A DNA stretch of 64,000 nucleotides from Punica granatum (Eukaryota > Streptophyta > Magnoliopsida > Myrtales > Lythraceae): NCBI RefSeq assembly GCF_007655135.1, contig NC_045129.1, forward strand, positions 31,745,122-31,809,121, written 5' to 3'. Of the stretch, positions 57,013 through 64,000 are shown one piece after another (the stretch's first letter is position 1; each line of letters opens with the position of its first letter). Under the pieces are notes generated by a model. That model saw only the letters and a program-made list of their open reading frames with translations. It was not told the DNA's origin and ran no database searches. Position numbers and translations under genes: made by a program.

Positions 57013-58499
57013 GAGTAAAATGCGGTTTGCCCCTCGACCTTTGGACCAGTTGCACTACGCCTCCCGACCTTTGAAAATTTGCAACTTTCATCCTCACCTA
57101 TTTTAAAAAAAAAGTATGGTGCACCCTAAATGTACTTTCCGGCCACTTTTCCGGACAAGCCAAGTCACATGCATGTCATGTGAGAACTACGTTTATTAAT
57201 TGAAAACACAAAAGAAAAGAAAAAATCATAGACGTCCGTGAGCTGAAGATTCTCCACCCGACCAGAACTCAGCCAGTTTGGCGGTTCAAATCCACTCAAC
57301 TTAGTTTGGTAGTGTCTGCTCAAACCTGCGAGATCTTTCCCTCTCTGACATTGTTTTCTTCAACATCCATTAGGCCGAACATCTAATAAGCAGTTCAAAT
57401 GTAAATTAGTAGTTTAATTTTCCACACTTAACAACATTCACATTACTTGTGCTCGAATCATAGCCATGCTTTAGCCTCTGTATCTAAGCTACAACATCTT
57501 ATAGATCAACGCAATATTTTGGGTCTGTTGCAAGATTCATTTATGAATGGAACGAATAAACTGGGTCTGGAACAATGTACCTACATGTTTCAGGCAATTC
57601 TTCCTGGTCAGATGAGTCCGCAGCTGTGACATACAAAGTGTCCCTCTAATTAGCTGCGGTGTACTGAACAACTCGAAGTTGGATATGTAAAGAACTTTCT
57701 TAGTTCGATCCTGAGTGTAAAATGCTTTGTTCAGCTCAGTGTCTTGCTCGTGAAACGGGCGAACCCCTTCAAGCATCTCATCCAATAGACTTTTTGGGAT
57801 TGCCGAGCGGGGTCCATGTGGATGCCCCGCAAGTTTATGACTGGTATGCTGTGAGGAGATTCATCGGTTGTCGGTTCTGTATCCCGATCCATGAAGCCAA
57901 TCCAAGTTCGGTTGAAGATGAGCAGAACCCTTTTCCCCACCAGAGTCTACAAGCCCCTTCACACCAGCTTTCGACTTATCAAAGGCTCTTAGCTCTCTTG
58001 CCCTGTCGAAGTCACCCCCATTTTTGAAGGAAAGAACCATTTTATTCCCCAACTCTAAACGCAAATTTCAACAAGAAAATGCTGGAAAATGCAATTCACT
58101 CGATTCTCAATCTCAAGGGTCAAACTTGCAGGAATAGTAAGGAAAGCTCTTTTTTTTTCTTTTTCTTTTTCTCTTTCCCTTTTGGGTGAATTAAGGAAAG
58201 CTCTTCAATCCTGAGAGCTTTGAACGGTGACCTAACTTGATTCAGACTAATGCCCGGCAGTGGGAAATGCACCCACCACAACAGTTTCTTATCCAGATAA
58301 TAATTTTAAGAAGAAATTTTACCCTTTTTATTTTGACATGTGAGGTACTCATTTTTTATCGGAATTTTGATCAGAAATTGGTTGAGGGGACATGTTGCTT
58401 ATTTTCCGGTAACGTTGGGAGGTGTTCTGTAAAAATTTGAAGGTCAGGAGGCAAACCCAAACTCTCCTCGTAGGTCGGGAAGCAAAGTGCATTTAACTC
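57013..58499. mobile_element. Pack-MULE carrying part of an ACC-oxidase-homolog gene
   Basis: The ends GAGTAAAATGCGGTTTGCCC and, reversed, GAGTTAAATGCACTTTGCTT are terminal inverted repeats that remain alike for ~100 bases (CCTCGACCT / TCCCGACCT and CCTCCCGACCTTTGAAAATT / CTCCTGACCTTCAAATTTTT). A perfect 9-bp duplication TTAATCCTA flanks the element (57004-57012 and 58500-58508), the hallmark of Mutator-like insertion. There is no transposase; instead the interior holds a minus-strand fragment of a plant oxygenase gene. Confidence 0.88.
57545..58040 (-). pseudogene. Captured 5' half of a 2-oxoglutarate/Fe(II) oxygenase (ACC oxidase homolog)
   Basis: From ATG at 58040 it reads MVLSFKNGGDFDRARELRAF, then DKSKAGVKGLVDSG, the N-terminal signature of 1-aminocyclopropane-1-carboxylate oxidase homolog proteins. 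A frameshift follows; the next frame has HSIPVINLRGI, and after a deletion the third frame has MDEMLEGVRPFHEQDTELNK and AFYTQDRTKKVLYISNFELF. The AANWRDT motif has its Trp changed to TAG, then DTLYVTAADSSD and EELPETC. The catalytic HxD...H domain is not present. Parent proteins are ~360 residues; this covers roughly the first 150. It is non-functional as a protein. Confidence 0.85.
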
Positions 58500-58508
58500 T
58501 TAATCCTA

Positions 58509-59707
58509 TATCATATTATCTAAACTATTATAAAGGGAGATCTCCTTCCGTCTCACTTTTCATATCCAAAAATAACCTTGACAGAATAATTCTACTTAAT
58601 AAGAATCACAAAATTGAGGGTAAAATTATAAATACAATAAATAACTACCCCATCCACTTTCCCTTATTTTTTTTCTCTTTGTTTCGTGTATTTATTTATT
58701 TTTTCTTCCCTCTCCGCTCTTTCTTTTGTCGTTGCCCTCATCACCTTTTCATTAATCATTCGTTCATATCCTATCCATAAAAAGATTAATACTTCTATAT
58801 AATTATAAAATCCATTAGAATTGTTTTTTTTCATTTATAATTTATGAATGTTTTCATTTAAATAGTTTTAATTTATTATTATATTCAAGTGGGTAGCGTG
58901 CGGGTCAACATCTAGTATTATATATATACATTATTAGCGAAAACCTCCCCTTTTGGTCTCACTTTTTATTTTTCAAAATGCTCATGATACATTCTATCTA
59001 ATTAATTACCGCTACTATTTTTTGAATAATTTAGTAATTTCATCAAATAACTTTCAAGTCCATTCACCCACTTTCCTTTCCACCTCTCACTCACTCTCTC
59101 TATTTTTCTATCCATCCCCCTTTCTATTTTCCATTTTTTCTTAATCATTTCTGTCTCTTTTTTTTTGTCTGTGCGTAGCGCGGGTGCGATTGTTTAGTAT
59201 TATATAAAGCAAGAAATGAGAGTTCCATCCCACTTTTACTTTCCAAAATTACCCTTATTAAAACAATTCTAATTAATAAAGACCACAAAGTTAAGGTTGA
59301 AATTACAAAAGTAACAAATAAGTACCTTCCCTCTACTCCTATTTTATCTCCCCGACTTACCTATTCTCACCTCATCCAAGTCGCCTTTTCGCCAAGTTTC
59401 AACCATTAATTATTTTTTTTAAAAAAGAAAGTAATATTGATTGGATAGAATCACTTACAATTTTCCTTATTCTTTTTTTGTCTATCTTCTCCTCTCGACA
59501 CTTATATACTACTTTTGAACGTTTTGTCTTTTTATACTACTTTTGAGTTTAATTTATTTTTCCACCTTTTGGTTATAATATATACTTTTTTTTCTTTACA
59601 TAACTTTCTTTCGTTCTCTGCCATTTACTATCAAATAGAAATTAAAAAGATTAGAAGTATGTGCAATTATGAAAGTAAGTAAGTCAAATTCAAGTGTGAA
59701 TAACATA
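58509..59707. other. Helitron-like dispersed repeats, no gene
   Basis: Three diverged copies of one repeat follow each other from 58519, ~58925 and ~59215. Each starts near AAGGGAG or AATGAGAG and shares TCTCACTTTT, CAAAAT-ACC and AATTCTA-TTAATAA phrases. The first two end in AGCG-GCGGGT followed by CTAGT or TTAGT. Confidence 0.55.
58519..58915 (+). mobile_element. Helitron-like element (397 bp), non-autonomous
   Basis: Begins TCTAAACTATTATAAAGGGA preceded by A and ends GGGTCAACATCTAG followed by T. This satisfies the A|TC...CTAG|T insertion rule for Helitrons. The 3' hairpin is weak (GTGGGTAGCGTGCGGG). Confidence 0.45.
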
Positions 59708-60275
59708 TGTAAAATTTTACTGGGCCTATAAGCAATTGGGCCTCTCTTCAACCCAAAAACTCGAGCTGATTAGTTGTGGTACCCCATCACTTATAAACCT
59801 GTGGATTTCTCTTTAGTTTTTTTGTGTGGAACAATATGTTTCAACATCCGCCCTCATGTGGTAACGTGTGACCTTGATACTTCACCTATACTGCCACGTG
59901 GACTTGAACACTCGCCCTCAAGAACTAACTACGAGCTGTGATTGGACTTCCGTGCTCGAGACTTAACCACGAGGTGGACTTCTTTTTACACCTCGAGCGA
60001 GAGGAGGGGGGATAATTAATAATGAGGCCACACTTGGGCCGAACTAAGATGAGGCGTAATTTGGTTGTCTCGAAATTAGACTTGGCATAGTGTGACCCCA
60101 CACGTGCGCGCGAAAGCGTAATCCGCTCTGATACCATGTAAAATTCCATTTGGCCTACAAGCAATTGGGCCAATTTCCAATCCAAAAGCTCGAGTTAATT
60201 AGTTGTGATACCCAATCACTTATAAACCTGTAGATTTCTCTTTAGATTTTTCGTGCGAGACAATATGTCTCAACA
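59708..60275 (-). mobile_element. TRIM retrotransposon (568 bp)
   Basis: Two 139-bp LTRs, 59708-59846 and 60137-60275, each read on the minus strand as TGTTGAAACATATTG / TGTTGAGACATATTG through AAGAGAAATC, AGGTTTATAAGTGAT and CCCAATTGCTT to ATTTTACA. Immediately inside the 5' LTR is the initiator tRNA-Met primer site TGGTATCAGAGC (+ coordinates 60125-60136). A GAGGGCGGA purine tract precedes the 3' LTR (59847-59855). The 290-bp interior is non-coding. The flanking pentamers ACATA and AAACA do not form a clear duplication. Confidence 0.9.
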
Positions 60276-60369
60276 AAACAATGCAAGATTAGAAGGAAAA
60301 AGCAACAAATTAAAGATTGTAGTAAATTATAGAAATTAAAAAAAAAATTATAATAAATCTAACATTTGA

Positions 60370-61140
60370 AGAGAACACACAATAATCTGAAGTGGTCCGT
60401 GTATAGCCACGGCTCAACGTGAAAGAGTCAAACTTTTTGTATTACTGCCAAGGTGCTTGCTTAAGCCAATATAAGCTCTTTCTCAAACTACATACTAAAT
60501 GCTCCTTACCTTTAATTTGAAATCCTTCAAATTGCTCCATATATATTTCTTCCTCCAAGTCACCATGCCGGAAAGCTATTTTAACATCCAACTGCTCGAT
60601 CTCCAAATTCAGACTAGCTGCCAATGCGAGAACAACTCAGATAGATGACATATTGACCACATGAGAAAAGATCTCCTCGAAGTCGACTTCTTTCTTCTAA
60701 TTGAAACCTTTCACTACTAGTCGAGTTTTGTATCGAAATCGTGAGTTTTCTATCGTCAACCTGTAGACCCGTTTGTTCTTCAATGCTCTCTTATCTCTTA
60801 CCTTGCGGTAGCTTCACTAGATTATATGTGTGATTCTCAGACAATGAGTTCATCTCCTCATTCATCACCTTCAACTGGTGTTCCTTGTGCTCATGTGCCA
60901 CGGCTTCATCATAGTACTTAGGTTCTCCCCCGTCAGTTAGTAACACATACTCATATGGTGGATATCTTGTAGAAGGTTTTCTTACTATGTTAGATCTTAT
61001 AGGTAGATTATCTACATGCTCTAATTGCAACTGCGAGTCTATATCATCCTCAGTCACATCATCATCTACTTGAGGAATCATACCCCCAGTCATTGTTTCT
61101 TCATACTCACCAGGTACCTCTTCCACTCGATGTTCTACAT
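60370..61140 (-). pseudogene. Copia reverse transcriptase, 3'-truncated
   Basis: From the pol linker (VDDDVTEDDIDSQLQLEHVD, RKPSTRYPPYEYVLLTDGGE, EMNSLSENHTYNLVKLPQGK) with several stops into the first half of the RT domain: EIEQLDVKIAFRHGDLEEEI, YMEQFEGF and SLYWLKQAP. A stop then replaces the Trp before YKKFDSF, and recognisable sequence ends at about TTSDYCVF (~60370). The YVDD active site, RNase H and 3' LTR are missing, so this element is truncated as well as mutated. Confidence 0.85.
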
Positions 61141-61335
61141 CAACCGGTACTGGAATAGAGATCTCGTGAGGACAGCTTACTTTGACCTTCTCTAACCTCT
61201 ACAAATCCTTGATTGTCTAGTTCTCAAAGAACACAACATCCCTGCTCCTAATGATCTTCCTGCTATTAGGGTCTCAAAACCTACATCTGAACTCTTCATG
61301 CGTATAACCCAAGAAGATTGTTTTGCCTTAGCATC

Positions 61336-62300
61336 GAGCTTAGATCTTTCGTCTCAAGGAATGTAAACAGATGCCCTGCACCCGAAGACTTTGAGATGCT
61401 TGTACGATACTTCCTTACCGATCCATACATGTTGGGATTCATCTCCATCAAGTGCAACTGACGGTGTAAAATTAATAAGATCAACCGCTGCCCTCATTGC
61501 TTCGCCCCAAAAAGACTTAGACAGTTTCGCTTGAAAAAGCATACAATGAACCCTCTCAACAATTGTACGGTTCATCCTCTCTGCAAGTCCATTCTGTTGT
61601 GGTGTCTTCAATACAGTCTTCTCGAGTTTGATCCCGTGAGTCCTGCAATAGTTCTTAAAAGGACCCATGTACTCATCACCATTATCAGTTCTGACACATT
61701 TCAGCTTTATGTCCGTTTCTCTTTCCATTGCTACATGGAAGCTCTTGAAGATCTCAGTCACCTGATTTTTAGTTTTCATAGGATAAGCCCAAACCTTTCT
61801 AGAGTGATTATTTATAAAGGTCACAAAATAAAGAGCACCACCAAGAGATCTATCAGACATGAAACAAACATCAGTATGCACAAGATCAAATATATGATCG
61901 CATCTAGAGGAACGACTTCTATCGGAAAAAACTCTCATCTGCTTACCAGCTAAACAATGATCACAAATGCTCAAGTGCATACTTTTAACGGGCAAAGACT
62001 GCTTTCTAGCAAGAATGTGAATTATTTTTCTCGTTGATATATCCAAGTCTTCTATGCCATAACTCGATAGGATAATCTTCAGCAACATTAACCTGATCGG
62101 ACTTGTTCCTGGCACGCAGCTTGTAGAGAATGTCGGTCTTCTGACCCAATGCCACAATCAACGAACCCTTGGAGAGCTTCCATCTCCCACCGCTAAATTC
62201 GTTACTGTAGCCTTCATCATCAAGCTGACCCATCGAGATTAGGTTAAAGCGAATTTCTAGAACATGCCTCAGCTTCTTCAGAGACAACTTGCAGCCAAGC
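61336..62300 (-). pseudogene. Copia GAG-pre-integrase and integrase region
   Basis: 62006-62287 reads LKKLRHVLEIRFNLISMGQL and GRWKLSKGSLIVA, then DYPIELWHRRLGYINEK (pre-integrase). A frame change leads to 61354-62157 with CDHCLAG, the core DLVHTDVCF, CVRTDNGDEY and QQNGLAERMNRTIVERV. The three catalytic acidic residues (D, D, E) are therefore all present. It resembles the integrase of TNT1-type (Tobacco retrotransposon) copia elements. The pre-integrase/integrase frameshift and the broken flanks rule out a working polyprotein. Confidence 0.88.
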
Positions 62301-62329
62301 TTGGTTTCTAAACAGACATAACCAATACC

Positions 62330-62704
62330 AAAAATCTTGCATGACTATCCATTTCCTATTCTCACATAACCATAGTCCCCGGTTTTGTAAGATGAGAAGT
62401 GACATGAAACGAGGTACATGTATCTATAACCCAAGTGGAGTCCTGACACGTCATATTCACATAAGCTTCATCACAAACAATGTAGGTCTCTCCATTAAAT
62501 GTCACTACTGAGTGTCGTCTTCCTCCTTTCTCTCACTATTGCATTTTAATTCCTCTTCAAAGCTCTACACTCCCTTTCGTAGTGTCCCGCTTTTCCACAG
62601 TGATAGCAAGTGACCCATTTCCTTGTCTTCGACTTTGATCTGCCTCTTGATTTGTCACATGAGTTACCATGCTTGGAAGAAGAATTTTTGCAATGACTTT
62701 TCTC
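62330..62704 (-). pseudogene. Copia gag zinc knuckle and protease region
   Basis: The zinc knuckle CYHCGKAGHYEREC (62567-62608; C-x2-C-x4-H-x4-C intact) is followed by stops. STWVIDTCTSFHVTS (~62395-62445) is the protease active-site region. The usual D-(S/T)-G triad reads D-T-C here, so the catalytic Gly is lost. Confidence 0.8.
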
Positions 62705-63345
62705 CCATTAATCAGTAACAAAAGCTTTAGACCGAATGAAAATTCCAGAGCCTTTCTTTCTAGTCTCCTCATTAAATAAACTGTCTGTCACCGTGGCCAA
62801 CAACAACTTTCCATTTGGTGTAGAATTGCTCAATGCAACCACAAGTGTGTCCCCATTATTCGGTAGAGTCCTTAAAAGTATACAAACCTGTAACTCATCA
62901 GGTAGTATTATCTCAAAATTCGTCAACTAGTTAACAATATCCTGGAAATTACTCATGTGCACAGTCATATCACCTCCATCCCGGTAACGGAGGTGAATAA
63001 GCCTCTTCACGAGAAAAGCCTCATTTTGTGGTGTCTTCCTCGCGTAGAGATTTACCAACTTATCCCACAAAACTTTTGCATTTGTCTCCTGAACAACATG
63101 ATGATAAATACTATTGTCTATCCACTGCTGAATTAAACCGATGGTCTTCCGATTTGCTTGTTCCCAAGCTTTGTCATCCTTATCTTTTGGTTTCGCCGAA
63201 TCCCCTTCAATGGGATTGTACCTGTCCCTACAAATAGAAGATCTTCCATCCAAGACTTCCATATAGAGTAGTTGGTTGCAATGAACATGAATATAGATCC
63301 CGTCGACTCCTCTATCTCAAAAACACTGAAAAACTCAAACTTCTT
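62705..63345 (-). pseudogene. Copia gag, frameshifted
   Basis: Begins a few tens of bases inside the primer site: FIATNYSIWKSWMEDLLF, then a frameshift to CRDRYNPIEGDSAKPKDKDD. Next come AWEQANRKTIGLIQQWID, KVLWDKLVNLYARK, MTVHMSNFQDIVN, a stop, then LTNFEIILPDELQ and LLRTLPNNGDTLVVAL. These are standard UBN2/copia gag landmarks in correct order. Confidence 0.85.
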
Positions 63346-63354
63346 TAACCCGAG

Positions 63355-63366
63355 GCTTTGATACCA
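63355..63366 (-). other. Primer-binding site of the copia element
   Basis: On the minus strand TGGTATCAAAGC, one mismatch from the initiator tRNA-Met site, two bases inside the LTR end. Confidence 0.85.
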
Positions 63367-63368
63367 CT

Positions 63369-64000
63369 TGTTGGGAATGGTGTGCTTGGACATACAATAA
63401 TGCAACAATTAATCTTCCTCCATTACTAATGTAATCGAGATAGAAACCAATCAAATTAATCAACAAGTAATAACGAAAAAGAACACTGAGAATTTTACAT
63501 GGAAAAAAATCACAAGACCGACTTCGAATTAACGATCTACTATCAATGAAGATTACATGATGTTTTTCATCAAGAGTAAACTCTTGGATGACCAAACTCA
63601 AGAGACACATTCTCTTGGATCGCCCAAACAACAAAAATTCGTCACCACAAGGGTGGTTTACAAAACCAGTCACAACAGCACCTAGAGAGCTCGAATAAGA
63701 ATTCATACCGTTCAGAACCTAGCCCCACGTGTGATGAAGTCGCTGCCAAAGTTTCATCCTGATCAGAGTTCGTTTATCATCCCGATCGAGGTTTGATCTC
63801 TAGCTGGCCGGACAAAAAAAACTTCCTTGCTACTTTTCTGTATTCTGCCGTTCTGTTGCTTCTTTGTGTTATGCCATTCTATTGATTTTCGTCCCTCAAT
63901 AACTCGACTCCTTGCTTAGCTATTTTGCTGAAAATTAACCCCACAAAGGTGGGTTCTTGAGTCTATTAAAGCTCGATAAAACCGCAACATGATTTGAGCC
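63369..64000 (-). repeat. 5' LTR of the copia element, running off the window
   Basis: On the + strand it begins TGTTGGGAATGG (an LTR 3' end ...CCATTCCCAACA on the minus strand). No distal LTR end (TG on the minus strand with matching inverted bases) is recognised before 64000, so it is taken to continue beyond. The open frame at 63335-63706 spans the LTR/gag junction and is not a gene. Confidence 0.7.

Noticed and set aside
58916..59197. Second Helitron-like unit
   Set aside because: Shares sequence with 58519-58915, but its start lacks TC in context and its end is TTAG rather than CTRR; kept only as a dispersed repeat.

Overview
This is nuclear DNA from a seed plant, most likely a eudicot. 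The signs are GT-AG introns interrupting genes for a chloroplast RETICULATA-RELATED protein and GABA transporter 1-type amino acid permeases, an AT-rich background, and many plant-type transposable elements (copia, gypsy, TRIM, Mutator-type MITEs, a Pack-MULE, Helitron-like ends). I cannot name the family or species from the sequence.

Layout. 1-14130 is intergenic: MITEs, AT-rich repeats, and a ~2 kb locus present twice (7010-9290 and 11460-13560) that I do not recognise. 14725-17460 (+) is an intact seven-exon RETICULATA-RELATED gene. Converging on it is a GABA-transporter pseudogene (17953-20612, -) that lacks exons 1-2, carries a frameshift and a nonsense codon, and holds a tandem TRIM retrotransposon (three LTRs, two internal domains, perfect target duplication) in its last intron. 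23725-25134 (+) is a pseudogene of an ETR2/EIN4-type ethylene receptor, split by a copia solo LTR. 28132-31780 (-) and 47960-54394 (-) are two intact seven-exon GAT1-like genes predicted to give 469 and 463 residues. Between them lie a 3.1-kb solo LTR (32996-36083), a long LTR-like AT-rich field, a probable SINE, a gag-only LTR retrotransposon (41732-44800), a foldback element, and a pseudogene copy of the last RETICULATA-RELATED exon (47195-47590) just downstream of the third transporter. 56.5-64 kb holds MITEs, a Pack-MULE carrying a broken 5' half of an ACC-oxidase-homolog gene, Helitron-like repeats, a compact TRIM, and a 3'-truncated, degenerate copia element running off the window end.

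How it fits together. The transporter copies share exon structure, intron positions and 3' flanks. Copies 1 and 3 are also both followed by RETICULATA-RELATED exon-7 sequence, so the ancestral segment ran from inside RETICULATA-RELATED intron 6 through the transporter. Duplication gave three transporter copies; the one beside the complete RETICULATA-RELATED gene died and the other two stayed open. Most of the remaining size difference comes from later insertions, several of which can be dated relative to the duplication because a sister copy preserves the empty site.
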